Source: RUG14199 sp964629225
Lineage (GTDB): Bacteria > Bacillota > Clostridia > Oscillospirales > CAG-272
Direction of reading: 5' to 3'
Length of the DNA: 28,708 nt
Assembly: GCA_964629225.1 (NCBI GenBank)
Contig: CAZVQC010000024.1
Coordinates: forward strand, 1 to 28,708
The notes under the pieces were generated by a model that had not been told where the DNA came from, searched no databases, and was given only the letters and a program-made list of their open reading frames with translations. Position 1 is the first letter of the stretch; every line of letters begins with the position of its first letter. The translations under genes and the position numbers were made by a program. This document shows positions 7,700-15,417 of this stretch, piece after piece.

Positions 7700-7918
7700 A
7701 TCGGGTCAGAGGCAACTCATAATTTGAGTAACCGCCCCACACCACCGTGCGTGCCTCCGGCACGTGGCAGTTCAATACTGTTTGGTGCACATACTTGATC
7801 CCCGGGCGGTTTTTCGGCTCCATCTTCCGGCAGTCTACCTTGCCTTCGGTCGGCAGCTTCTACCGTCCGGTCATCGGTGGACTTTCCCGTCAAATTATTG
7901 CCACGTCCGGCGCACCGA
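7700..7918 (-). mobile_element. Group IIC intron remnant (domains IV end, V and VI only)
   Basis: Read on the minus strand, 7740-7773 gives a domain-V-like hairpin (GAACTGCCACGTGCCGGAGG, then GCACGCACGGTGGTGTG). It closely resembles group IIC domain V sequences such as the Oceanobacillus iheyensis intron. A domain-VI-like hairpin (GGCGGTTACTC...GAGTTGCCTC) follows and ends in GACCCGAT, a typical intron 3' end. Upstream, ATCAAGTATG resembles the end of domain IV. The piece is only about 219 bases, so domain I and the reverse transcriptase gene are missing. It begins three bases past the tRNA-Arg terminator, in the same orientation, which is the known target preference of group IIC introns. The domain V catalytic triad appears as TGC rather than CGC, consistent with decay. 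The 5' limit is inferred. Confidence 0.75.
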
Positions 7919-7920
7919 GA

Positions 7921-7953
7921 AAAAGCCCCCGCTCTCTTTTGAGAACGGGGGCT
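7921..7953 (-). terminator. Rho-independent terminator of tRNA-Arg
   Basis: On the minus strand AGCCCCCGTTCTC pairs with GAGAGCGGGGGCT and is followed by TTTTTC. It starts immediately after the encoded CCA of the tRNA. Confidence 0.92.
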
Positions 7954-8029
7954 TGGCGCGCCCTGCAGGATTCGAACCTGCGACCTACCGGTTCGTAGCC
8001 GGGCACTCTATCCGCTGAGCTAAGGGCGC
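7954..8029 (-). tRNA. tRNA-Arg (anticodon ACG)
   Basis: A 76-base cloverleaf is visible. The acceptor stem is GCGCCCT/AGGGCGC with discriminator G and encoded CCA. The D arm is GCTCAGCGGATAGAG, the anticodon loop CTACGAA (ACG, reading CGN arginine codons after A34 deamination), and the T arm GCAGGTTCGAATCCTGC. The outermost anticodon-stem pair is mismatched. The gene has its own promoter and terminator. Confidence 0.96.
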
Positions 8030-8052
8030 ATGTCAATTTCTTGACTTCAAGT

Positions 8053-8081
8053 ATGATACCACAAATCAAAGGATTTGTCAA
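8053..8081 (-). promoter_or_regulatory. SigA promoter of tRNA-Arg
   Basis: On the minus strand TTGACA (8076-8081) and TATCAT (8053-8058) have a 17-base spacer. The start lies about 15-20 bases before the mature tRNA 5' end. Confidence 0.85.
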
Positions 8082-8195
8082 TACTTAATTTGGGATTTTT
8101 TGAAATCGGGCGGATAAAGAGGCGATAACATCAAACCGATGCCCAAAGTTGCTCCCGCAATTACTCCAACCAAGTGAAGAAATGGAAAAAAAGTA

Positions 8196-8224
8196 TTGAC
8201 AAGGGGCCGGGGGCGTGGTAAAAT
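8196..8224 (+). promoter_or_regulatory. SigA promoter of the T-box / trpXYZ-like operon
   Basis: TTGACA (8196-8201) and TAAAAT (8219-8224) have a 17-base spacer directly before the T-box leader. It faces away from the tRNA-Arg promoter. Confidence 0.88.
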
Positions 8225-8231
8225 GAAACAA

Positions 8232-8519
8232 ACCGATGAGGAAGAGTGAGTAGGTACTTGCGGTGTTCTCAAAGAGAGCTGCAGACGGTGAGAATGCGGC
8301 AGGACACGGGGCTATCGAATGGACTTCCGAGGGCAAGCGGAAACGGAGAGTATGGAGCTTTTCGGAGTATGCGAGACGGGGCTGATCCTCCGTTAATTGG
8401 GTCGGCGTATTAAAGGTACGCACTAAGAGGGCGCATTCGCGCCAAGCAGGGTGGCACCGCAGGACTTACCTCCTGTCCCGGCAGTAATCATTACTTGCCG
8501 GGATGGGAGTTTTTGTTTT
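8232..8519 (+). promoter_or_regulatory. T-box leader, predicted tRNA-Trp specific
   Basis: The leader carries the T-box core AGGGTGGCACCGCAGG (8448-8463). Upstream is a long Stem I region with AGTGAGTAGGTAC, which resembles the GA/AG kink motif. The 3' side of the specifier loop reads GAATGGAC, giving UGG (8320-8322) as specifier codon, followed by the usual A. A terminator overlapping the T-box core follows. In this class, uncharged tRNA pairs with both the specifier and the T-box, favours the antiterminator and switches on the downstream genes. A Trp specifier fits the trpXYZ-like importer behind it. Class is certain, specificity is read by eye. Confidence 0.92.
8470..8519 (+). terminator. 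T-box-controlled intrinsic terminator
   Basis: CTCCTGTCCCGGCAGTAA pairs with TTACTTGCCGGGATGGGAG and is followed by TTTTTGTTTTT. The 5' arm is shared with the antiterminator region just after the T-box core. Confidence 0.92.
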
Positions 8520-8767
8520 TCGAAGGAGCTATGCTGATCCCTTCAAAGAGATGGCGCCGGGCGTCGGATATTATCATTGCTTTTCAAATAGCCTTGTAAG
8601 CAAAGAGGCGAAAAAGAAAAAGAAGACGGTTTTGGAGGAAATATGTTCGTTTTTTCAAAAAGGTGGCGCTGTGCGCCGAGTATTAACAAGGATTGCGATC
8701 CGATCTTAAGAGACATATCATCGAAATTCAGTGCGAGAGTGCCCGCTTAAAACGAAAGGAAACAAAA

Positions 8768-9817
8768 ATGAAAAAAAACACATTCAAGAGAATAATAGCG
8801 GCGATAGTTATGATCGCTATAGTAGGTGCTTTTGCATCCTGCGCCGGAACGGCAGGTGGCTCTTCCGAGTCCACCTACAAGATAGGTATCTGCAATTACG
8901 TTGACGACGCTTCACTTGATCAAATAGCAGACAGCATAAAAGCCCGTATCCGAGAGATAGAAACGGAGCGGGGCATCACGGTGGAGGTTCTCTACGAGAA
9001 TTGCAACGGGGATCAGAGCGTGATGAGTCAAATAATCTCAAATTTCCAAGTGGAGAGAGTGGACCTTATGGTCGCCATTGCAACTCCCGTTGCGGTGACT
9101 ATGCAGGCGGCAACGGAGGGGACCGGTACACCGGTGGTATTTGCGGCGGTATCGGATCCGATATCCGCGGGTCTTGTCGAAAGCCTTGAGAGGCCCGGCT
9201 CCAACGTGACCGGCACGTCGGACTACCTTGACACGAAGGCGATACTCGACCTTATCTTCGCCCTCGATCCCAATGCATCAAGCATCGGTCTTCTTTACGA
9301 TGTGGGTCAGGACTCCTCCGCAACTCCCATAAGAGAAGCAAAGGAGTACCTTGATGCCAAGGGGATCAAGTATATCGAAAGCACCGGCACCACCGTTGAC
9401 GAGGTCGCCCTCGCAGCAGACTCTCTCGTTGCCGACAAGGTGGATGCGGTCTTTACTCCCACGGACAACACGGTTATGAAATCCGAGCTCGCCATCTATG
9501 AAAAATTTGCAAAGGCGGGCATCCCCCATTACACCGGTGCTGACTCCTTTGCTCTTAACGGCGCGTTCCTCGGTTACGGAGTGGATTACGAAAATCTCGG
9601 CAAAAAAACAGCAGATATGATAATTGATATCTTGGCAGAGGGAAAGGATCCGGCGGAATATCCCGTTCTTTCCTTCGATAACGGCACCGCCACTGTGAAT
9701 ACCGACATCTGCGACGAGCTGGGATTTGACTTTGATACCGTTTCCGATACCTTCGCTCCCTTCTGCACAAAGGTGGAGAGCATCGTAACGGCAGAGAGCT
9801 TTGACGATATCGGATGA
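8768..9817 (+). CDS. trpX: ABC importer substrate-binding lipoprotein, TrpX-like
   Basis: This 349-residue lipoprotein probably captures the transported solute outside the membrane. The ATG at 8768 is chosen because AAAGGAA precedes it and it opens a clean signal peptide (MKKNTF, then a hydrophobic stretch) ending in the lipobox FASC, with Cys as the lipidated residue. The mature part is an ABC_sub_bind (PF04392) type periplasmic-binding fold: YKIGICNYVDD opening strand, AIATPVAVTMQAAT and TPVVFAAVSDPISAGLV in the first lobe, TPTDNTVM in the second. This is the family that includes TrpX and related binding proteins. It is the first gene of a three-gene ABC operon under a Trp-type T-box, so tryptophan or a precursor is the inferred ligand. 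Other ligands remain possible because the family also covers other solutes. Confidence 0.88.
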   Translation: MKKNTFKRIIAAIVMIAIVGAFASCAGTAGGSSESTYKIGICNYVDDASLDQIADSIKARIREIETERGITVEVLYENCNGDQSVMSQIISNFQVERVDLMVAIATPVAVTMQAATEGTGTPVVFAAVSDPISAGLVESLERPGSNVTGTSDYLDTKAILDLIFALDPNASSIGLLYDVGQDSSATPIREAKEYLDAKGIKYIESTGTTVDEVALAADSLVADKVDAVFTPTDNTVMKSELAIYEKFAKAGIPHYTGADSFALNGAFLGYGVDYENLGKKTADMIIDILAEGKDPAEYPVLSFDNGTATVNTDICDELGFDFDTVSDTFAPFCTKVESIVTAESFDDIG

Positions 9818-9833
9818 TAGGACGGAAATAGAA

Positions 9834-10799
9834 ATGTCGTTTTTTACAATACTGTATCTGTTGCAGAATTCTGCAGAATTGGGACTTATTACCGGACTTA
9901 CGGTACTGGCGCTGTTTCTCAGCTACTCAATGCTGAACGTGTGCGACCTTTCCACCGACGGTTGCTTCACTCTCGGCGCGGCAGTGGGAGCCGCCGTGGC
10001 GATAGCCGGACATCCCTACCTCTCCGTATTTGCGGCAATGGCGGTGGGGGCACTCTCCGGTCTTATTGTGGCGATACTTCAAACCAAGATGGGCATCAAC
10101 AGCCTTCTTGCGGGAATAATCGTCAATACTGCGCTCTACTCGGTGAACATCACCGTTATGGGTGGATCCTCAATACTCAACCTCAACAAGACGGCTACCG
10201 TATTTACAGAGGCATCGGCGCTTCTTAAAAAGACCGGACTTACGGGGATAATGAATTCGGTGGGGCTGTCCGATCCGGCAATACTTGCCGTGGCGCTGAT
10301 AGCGGTCTTGCTCGTATCGGTATTTCTCGTCCTCTTCTTGAAGACCAAACTGGGACTTGCCATCCGTGCTACCGGCAACAATCCGGACATGGTGCGCTCC
10401 TCATCCATCGATCCCACATTCACTACCGTTTCGGGGCTCTGCGTTTCCAATGCCATCACCGCCCTTTCCGGATGTCTCCTTGCCCAGTCTCAAAAGTCGG
10501 TGAACATCGATATCGGCACCGGCATGGTGACGGTGGCACTTGCATCCCTGCTTATCGGCGGAGTCTTTTGCAAGAAGGGAAAACTCGGAAAGAAGGTCGC
10601 GTTTATGACCGTGGGGGCTCTGATATTCAGGATAGTCTATGCGGCGGCACTGAGACTCAAGATGCCGACTCATATGCTGAAGCTTGTGTCCTCGGTCATC
10701 GTCATAATCGCAATATTCGTGCCTTATTTCAAGGATCGGCTTCCGATGATAAAAAGGCGCTTTTCGGCAAAAAGGGGAGGAGGCGTCAATAATGCTTGA
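9834..10799 (+). CDS. trpY: ABC importer permease, TrpY-like
   Basis: The 321-residue inner-membrane permease belongs to the BPD_transp_2 (branched-chain amino acid/sugar permease) family. About eight to nine hydrophobic segments are visible. Conserved features include NVCDLSTDGCFTLGAAVGA near the start, LLAGIIVNTALYSVN in the middle, and ATGNNPDMVRSSSID, the cytoplasmic loop that contacts the ATPase. The ATG at 9834 is chosen over an upstream TTG because GGACGG lies 7-13 bases before it. It begins 16 bases after the trpX-like stop, and its 3' end overlaps the ATPase gene by 8 bases. Confidence 0.9.
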   Translation: MSFFTILYLLQNSAELGLITGLTVLALFLSYSMLNVCDLSTDGCFTLGAAVGAAVAIAGHPYLSVFAAMAVGALSGLIVAILQTKMGINSLLAGIIVNTALYSVNITVMGGSSILNLNKTATVFTEASALLKKTGLTGIMNSVGLSDPAILAVALIAVLLVSVFLVLFLKTKLGLAIRATGNNPDMVRSSSIDPTFTTVSGLCVSNAITALSGCLLAQSQKSVNIDIGTGMVTVALASLLIGGVFCKKGKLGKKVAFMTVGALIFRIVYAAALRLKMPTHMLKLVSSVIVIIAIFVPYFKDRLPMIKRRFSAKRGGGVNNA

Positions 10800-11577
10800 A
10801 CTGAAAAAGATATCGAAGACCTTCAACCCCGGTACGAGCCTTGCCAAGGTTGCGCTGAACGATCTCTCTTTAGACGTTAAAAAGGGCGATTTCATCTCCA
10901 TTATCGGAGCTAACGGAAGCGGAAAATCCACTCTTTTCAATGCCATAGCCGGAAGCTTTATCACCGACAGCGGAAGTATCATCCTTGACGGTCAAAACGT
11001 CACCCTCGCACCGGAGCATAAAAGAGCAAAGAGCATCGGAAGGCTCTTTCAAGATCCCATGAGGGGAAGCGCTCCGGGAATGACGGTAGAAGAAAACCTC
11101 TCTCTCGCCGCAGGTCGGGGCGGTTGGCTCAGCACGGTATCAAAGGCGGACAAAAAAATGTTCCGTGAGACCGTTTCCGTTTTGGAAATGGGGCTTGAGA
11201 ACAGGATGGATCAGCCGGTCGGACTTCTTTCGGGAGGGCAAAGACAGGCGCTGACCCTACTTATGGCAACTATCAATCCGCCGAAGGTGCTGCTTCTCGA
11301 CGAGCATACGGCAGCTCTTGACCCGGGCACCGCCGATAAGGTGCTTGAGATAACAAAAAAGGTGGTGGAGGAAAACTCTCTCACCTGCCTTATGATCACC
11401 CACAATATGCAGTCCGCACTTGAACTCGGAAACCGCACCGTCATGATGGACGCCGGAAGGATCGTTATGGACGTGTCCGGGGAGGAGCGCAGCAAGCTCA
11501 CCGTGCCGGATCTCCTGAAACGCTTTAAAGATGCCTCCGGCAAGGATCTGGACAACGACAGAATGCTTCTCATCTGA
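10792..11577 (+). CDS. trpZ: ABC importer ATP-binding protein, TrpZ-like
   Basis: The 261-residue cytoplasmic ATPase energises the importer. It shows Walker A GANGSGKST (about 39-47), a Q-loop at RLFQDPM, signature LSGGQRQ, Walker B VLLLDEHTAALD (with His where many ABC proteins have Pro or Ala after the catalytic Glu) and the switch His in MITHN. Length is normal for the family. The start overlaps the permease by 8 bases with AGGAGG just upstream, indicating translational coupling. A terminator follows 36 bases after the stop. Confidence 0.93.
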   Translation: MLELKKISKTFNPGTSLAKVALNDLSLDVKKGDFISIIGANGSGKSTLFNAIAGSFITDSGSIILDGQNVTLAPEHKRAKSIGRLFQDPMRGSAPGMTVEENLSLAAGRGGWLSTVSKADKKMFRETVSVLEMGLENRMDQPVGLLSGGQRQALTLLMATINPPKVLLLDEHTAALDPGTADKVLEITKKVVEENSLTCLMITHNMQSALELGNRTVMMDAGRIVMDVSGEERSKLTVPDLLKRFKDASGKDLDNDRMLLI

Positions 11578-11612
11578 CAGAAAAAACAGCAAAACAAAAG
11601 CATAAAAATCAA

Positions 11613-11646
11613 AAGGCTGCCCGTTGACCGGGTAGCCTCTTTTTTG
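11613..11646 (+). terminator. Rho-independent terminator of the trpXYZ-like operon
   Basis: AGGCTGCCCG pairs with CGGGTAGCCT (loop TTGA) and is followed by CTCTTTTTTG. Confidence 0.92.
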
Positions 11647-11934
11647 TCCTAATACAGCACCGCTCTAGACGCTATTTAAGCCACTTTTTGCCCGTTTAAC
11701 CGTCCATGGCACAAACCTATCGCCCCGACCACAAAAGTCGCCAAAAAAGCCCCAAACCGTCCTCTTAAACGCATAGCCCGACCACCTTGAGCCATGCCCT
11801 CCGAATAGAACTTTATCAAAACAAAACTTGCAAATAGACGTTCTTGAGAGCCTCTTTTTTGTTCTGAGAAAACACCGCAATGCATCGCCCCCGGTTATTT
11901 CCTCGCCACACAAAAGTAACTCGCGGCGAAACCG

Positions 11935-11998
11935 CCAGCACTCTTCTCGGTCATCCCGATCGGAATCCCCAAAAATGCAAGCGTTTTCGCCCCCCCTC
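11935..11998 (-). repeat. Dispersed hairpin repeat R3, copy b
   Basis: Read on the minus strand, CGAAAACGCTTGCATTTTTG followed by GGGATTCCGATCGGGATGAC matches the unit at 19266-19327. The stem GAAAACGC/GCATTTTT is mostly retained with one mismatch. It lies next to an inverted R2 copy. Confidence 0.6.
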
Positions 11999-12012
11999 AC
12001 CGCTCCGCACAT

Positions 12013-12076
12013 TCACTTGGATGGTGCGAAGTCGAGTTTTGCGCTCTGCGCAAGAGCGCCTGCGGGATCTACGGTG
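12013..12076 (-). repeat. Dispersed palindromic repeat R2, copy B
   Basis: Read on the minus strand it gives CCGTAGATCCCGCAGGCGCT then CTTGCGCAGAGCGCAA and GACTTCGCACCATCCAAGTG. This parallels copy A at 3241-3312 with the central stem-loop preserved and flanks diverged. Confidence 0.65.
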
Positions 12077-12136
12077 ACTCTGAGATGCCGGGGTGCTTAA
12101 TTTTTCCGCTTTACGAAAAATATCGATTTATGCATC

Positions 12137-12165
12137 TTTACAGACGGGAGAAAATATGTTATAAT
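12137..12165 (+). promoter_or_regulatory. SigA promoter of the E2-like gene cluster
   Basis: TTTACA (12137-12142) and TATAAT (12160-12165) are separated by 17 bases. The start codon of the next gene is about 140 bases downstream, leaving an untranslated leader in which no known riboswitch was recognised. Confidence 0.75.
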
Positions 12166-12309
12166 AATTATGTATGTGCGAAAGAGCAGATACGGGCTAT
12201 ATTTTTTGATATATTACGTCGAGGGATCGGCATTACGGAGCGTCTGTGCTCCATTGAGCTTGTGTGGGCTTTTTTGGCGATACAGTTTTTGTAGAACAGA
12301 GGAAAGAAC

Positions 12310-13170
12310 ATGAAAAAGAAAACCAAGGATATCCGCCGTGTGAAGGGGGTATCCCCAATGGCGGCCATCTCACCATTCATTATGAAGGACAGAGTGGGAA
12401 GCTCGAATCTTCTCAGCGACAAGATCAACGTACTCAAAATAGAGAAATACATCAAGGAAAAGCAAACGACTTCCGATATGAAGAATCTCTCTATGATGCA
12501 CGTTCTCATTGCCGCTTACATTCGTCTCGTATCCCAGCGGCCTGCACTGAACAGGTTCATCAGGGGACAGAGGATCTTCACGAGAAAGAGCGTTGAAATT
12601 TCTCTCACCATAAAAAAGGAGATGTCTCTTGATTCTCCCGACACGGTACTTAAGATAGTACTTCCTCCGGATGCCAGCATGGAGGATGTTTACCGTTCAT
12701 TGAACTCGGCGATCACCGAATACAGAGACAATCCCGGCGGCAGTTTTGACGACACGGCAAAATTTTTGAGCTACATTCCGGCGGTGATACTTCAGTTCAT
12801 CATCGGCTTTTTGCGTTTTATCGACTATTTTGGACTTCTTCCGAAGTTCCTTCAAAAGGTCAGCCCCTTCCACTGCTCCATGTTTATAACATCCATGGGC
12901 TCACTTGGGATACCTGCGATCTACCACCATCTTTACGATTTCGGTACCTGTCCCGGCTTTATTGCCTTCGGAGCAAAGCAAAGGCGTTATGAGGTCAACC
13001 CGGACGGTACTGTTTACAAGCACCAATATATAGATGTCAAATTCACTCTTGACGAGCGCATATGCGACGGATACTACTATGCCAAGGCACTGAGGTTGTT
13101 CAAGAGCATTCTCAACGATCCCTGGCAGCTTGATTCCCCTCCGGAGCAGGTAATAGACGACATAGACTGA
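12310..13170 (+). CDS. 2-oxoacid dehydrogenase E2 acyltransferase-domain protein, stand-alone and possibly inactive
   Basis: The 286-residue protein has the chloramphenicol-acetyltransferase/E2 catalytic fold but no lipoyl or E1-binding domain. Support: SPMAAISPFIMKDRVGS near the N-terminus, a central FHCSMFITSMGSLGIPAIYH block (the E2 'Gxxg' strand), GFIAFGAKQ, and LDERICDGYYYAKAL at 247-261. The last block lines up with the E2 active-site motif DHRxxDG, but the catalytic His is Glu (E249). Asp253 and Gly254 remain. A hydrophobic insert (about 152-175) may touch the membrane. The ATG follows GAGGAAAGAAC. No E1 or E3 genes are nearby, so a role in a dehydrogenase complex is unlikely. A different acyl-transfer or binding role is possible but unproven. 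Confidence 0.75.
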   Translation: MKKKTKDIRRVKGVSPMAAISPFIMKDRVGSSNLLSDKINVLKIEKYIKEKQTTSDMKNLSMMHVLIAAYIRLVSQRPALNRFIRGQRIFTRKSVEISLTIKKEMSLDSPDTVLKIVLPPDASMEDVYRSLNSAITEYRDNPGGSFDDTAKFLSYIPAVILQFIIGFLRFIDYFGLLPKFLQKVSPFHCSMFITSMGSLGIPAIYHHLYDFGTCPGFIAFGAKQRRYEVNPDGTVYKHQYIDVKFTLDERICDGYYYAKALRLFKSILNDPWQLDSPPEQVIDDID

Positions 13171-13216
13171 AAAGCATTGCTTGTCGGGAAATACAAGGGA
13201 TAAAGGTCGGCACTTT

Positions 13217-14197
13217 ATGAGTAACTTCAAAGCGAATTTCAGTGTCGGAGCTGTGGGGAAGGTATTTGATGTTATCTTCGGCAAAAAAGGCGTCACTGTT
13301 TCTTCTATTGTGGACCTCACCGGACTTTCAAAGGGCACTGTTATCAAAATACTTGATGAATATCGGGAGCGGGGTATTTTTGTGTCCCGCCTTTCGAATG
13401 ATAGAGACAGGGGCAGACGTCCCCGCGTCTACTCACTGTCAAAGCGCCCCACGGTGGCGGTGATCGACCTCACCGGCGGGAAACTCTACGTTGCCGTATC
13501 GGATTTCTACGGCGAAAAAAGGACAGTTCTCGTTGACCGTCTTGAAACGGTGACCGAGGAAGAACTGTTTGGCTATCTTAAGATCCTCAGCAAAAGATTT
13601 GCAAAGACAGTAACAAGGAGGACGGTCACGTTCGCCGTATACGTCATAGACGGTAGATACGACCCCGAAAAGGACATTCTTATATCTCACACTCAACCTG
13701 TTTTATCGAAATTCCGCTTCTCCGAATACAAGTATCCGGAAGCGCCCTGTTATGTTACCTCAAAGGAGGGTCTTGAGAAGACCTTCGGTGCCGTGGACAC
13801 GAGAGAGAGGGCGTTATTTATCAAAGTTGCGGACGGAGATATGAGCGCCTCCGTAATATCCGAAAGCGGAGAGATGGTATCCTATCTCGACCTTAACAGC
13901 AAAGAGGGACGCATTATCGCTCCGGCAGAAGGCGAGGGCAAGGAAGGTTTTTGCGACCGGATCATTCGGGTGACGGAATTTTTCGATGCGATGCTCAAGC
14001 TTGACCGCGTTTACATTAAGATGCCCTATCCGGAGCCGTCGATCTCCTCCTACATCACCGAAAGGCTCCCCGTATCTCTTGCGGAAAGGGCGGTCTTTGT
14101 GGACGGCACTGCGGTAGACATGGAAAAGCTTGCCATAAAATGTGCAGCTCTCGGAATGCTGCGGAATACAACTGCCATTACCGAAAGGAAACAATGA
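13217..14197 (+). CDS. Winged-helix regulator with divergent ROK-like domain
   Basis: A 326-residue probable transcription factor. Residues about 8-76 form a winged helix-turn-helix (VSSIVDLTGLSKGTVIKILD as the recognition part, GRRPRVYSL as the wing), typical of ROK/NagC-type repressors. The remainder opens with TVAVIDLTGGKLYVAVSDFYG, resembling the first strands of the ROK/ASKHA fold, but the usual ROK glycine-rich and zinc-binding Cys motifs are absent, so ligand binding is doubtful. The ATG at 13217 is chosen because AAAGGTCGG precedes it; an upstream TTG in frame has no such site. Its stop overlaps the ruvX start (ATGA). The family name is a fold-level judgement. Confidence 0.65.
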   Translation: MSNFKANFSVGAVGKVFDVIFGKKGVTVSSIVDLTGLSKGTVIKILDEYRERGIFVSRLSNDRDRGRRPRVYSLSKRPTVAVIDLTGGKLYVAVSDFYGEKRTVLVDRLETVTEEELFGYLKILSKRFAKTVTRRTVTFAVYVIDGRYDPEKDILISHTQPVLSKFRFSEYKYPEAPCYVTSKEGLEKTFGAVDTRERALFIKVADGDMSASVISESGEMVSYLDLNSKEGRIIAPAEGEGKEGFCDRIIRVTEFFDAMLKLDRVYIKMPYPEPSISSYITERLPVSLAERAVFVDGTAVDMEKLAIKCAALGMLRNTTAITERKQ

Positions 14198-14619
14198 TGA
14201 AAGTTATTCTCGGAATAGACTACGGCGATGCAAGGACGGGACTTGCCGTCTGCGATAAGCTTGGTATGCTTGCGGTAGGTGCCGGATGCATCAAATGCGA
14301 AGGCATCAAAAAGACCATTGAAGCCGCGGCACTTACGGCAAAAGAAAAAAAGTGCGAACTGATAGTGGTGGGAAACCCCATCAATATGGACGGCTCGGAG
14401 GGCCCGAGAAGTGCGAAATGCAAAAAGTTCGCCGCAATGCTTGAGGAGGCCTCCGGCATTCCGGTGAAGCTTTACGACGAGCGACTTACCACCGTATCGG
14501 CTCACCGTTTCCTCTCCTACACTAATGTGAGAGGTCAAAAGAGAAAGGACTCCGTAGATGAGCTGTCGGCGACACTGATACTGCAGGACTTCATCGATCG
14601 GAACAGGGACAGCTTGTGA
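14194..14619 (+). CDS. ruvX: Putative pre-16S rRNA nuclease / Holliday-junction resolvase-like protein RuvX (YqgF)
   Basis: This 141-residue RNase H-fold protein matches the YqgF/RuvX family, implicated in maturing the 5' end of 16S rRNA and historically annotated as a Holliday-junction resolvase. Motifs: GIDYGDARTGLAV (first catalytic Asp), VVGNPINMDGSEGPRSAK, YDERLTTVSAHRFL (acidic residue plus the family T-T-A signature) and KDSVDELSATLILQDFID (final catalytic Asp). Length is normal (about 138-150). The ATGATG start overlaps the preceding stop and follows GAAAGGAAAC. The stop overlaps the next gene by 4 bases (GTGA). Confidence 0.9.
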   Translation: MMKVILGIDYGDARTGLAVCDKLGMLAVGAGCIKCEGIKKTIEAAALTAKEKKCELIVVGNPINMDGSEGPRSAKCKKFAAMLEEASGIPVKLYDERLTTVSAHRFLSYTNVRGQKRKDSVDELSATLILQDFIDRNRDSL

Positions 14620-15284
14620 TAAGACAGATAAGGATGCTGTTCGGGCTGTTCGAAACGAAGCGTCTTTACTTTTCGCCGGCTACGGTATCGGAGCTTCAAT
14701 GGAATGCGGACAATGCAAAGGACGAGGCGGCTCGGCATGAGTACGTCGGAATAATAGAGCGGGGTCTTTCAAATCCGGGCAATGAGCTTTGGTACACTGT
14801 TTGGGAGATCCGAAGAAAAGCGGACAATGCCTTCATAGGGGCCTTTCGCATGATGGGGCCGCCGGACGAGGAGTACGGCGTTTCCCTTGATTTCAATATC
14901 CGTGACGAGTTTTCCCGAAGGGGCTACGGAAGTGAGGCTTTCGGAAAGGTGATCTCGTTTTTGATGTCCGAAAAGAACTGCTCCTACGTGAAGTGCAAGG
15001 CGGACCGAACAGACGCGGTCTCCGCAAAATTTCTTCGCAAATTCGGTTTTAAGAAGACCGGCGCGGACTCGGAAAGGACGGTCTACGAGCTTGAAAAGGC
15101 AAGACGGGTAACGGTATTGCCCATGACCCTTTTCGGTGCGGCTCTTACGGTCGCCTTGAGACTTCTGGTCGGAGAGATGCTCCCTCTTCTTTGGGCTATC
15201 GTGCCGGTATGCTTTTTGATCGGTGCGGTGCTTGAGATAACGGACGGCATCAGAAGAAAAAGACGGGATCCGGATTCAAAATAG
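14616..15284 (+). CDS. GNAT family N-acetyltransferase with C-terminal membrane hairpin
   Basis: The 222-residue protein has an N-terminal GNAT domain (about 12-160, Acetyltransf_3-like: TKRLYFSPAT, GVSLDFNIRDEFS, acetyl-CoA loop RRGYGSEA at 101-108, AKFLRKFGFKKTGA). Two hydrophobic segments follow (about 166-182 and 188-207) and a basic tail (RRKRRDPDSK). The GNAT domain transfers an acetyl group to an amine. The membrane hairpin is unusual and suggests a membrane-associated substrate. The GTG start overlaps the ruvX stop by 4 bases, so it is translationally coupled. The substrate cannot be predicted. Confidence 0.8.
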   Translation: MIRQIRMLFGLFETKRLYFSPATVSELQWNADNAKDEAARHEYVGIIERGLSNPGNELWYTVWEIRRKADNAFIGAFRMMGPPDEEYGVSLDFNIRDEFSRRGYGSEAFGKVISFLMSEKNCSYVKCKADRTDAVSAKFLRKFGFKKTGADSERTVYELEKARRVTVLPMTLFGAALTVALRLLVGEMLPLLWAIVPVCFLIGAVLEITDGIRRKRRDPDSK

Positions 15285-15417
15285 TGATCTGCGCCCGATC
15301 GGATACCGCATTTTACGGTGGACTAAAACCTCGGATCCCACCGAAGGTTCGCGCCGAAGCGGCCTGTGCAAAATTTTTAAAAATGACATCTGTGGTTTGG
15401 GTTTCTTTTTTAAAGTG

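Larger units (their letters stand above)
11647..12136. other. Gene-free gap carrying repeats R3 and R2
   Basis: No gene is supported in the roughly 490 bases between the terminator and the next promoter. Minus-strand open frames are dominated by repeat sequence and have no ribosome sites. Identifiable content is repeat R3 (11935-11998) and repeat R2 (12013-12076), both in reverse orientation. Confidence 0.6.

Noticed and set aside
8693..8767. Upstream start adding 25 residues to the TrpX-like protein
   Set aside because: It would place charged residues ahead of the signal peptide and has no ribosome site; the ATG at 8768 has both a ribosome site and a clean lipoprotein signal.
11665..12012. 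Minus-strand open frame of 115 codons downstream of the trpXYZ-like operon
   Set aside because: It overlaps repeat R3, lacks a ribosome site and resembles no protein family.
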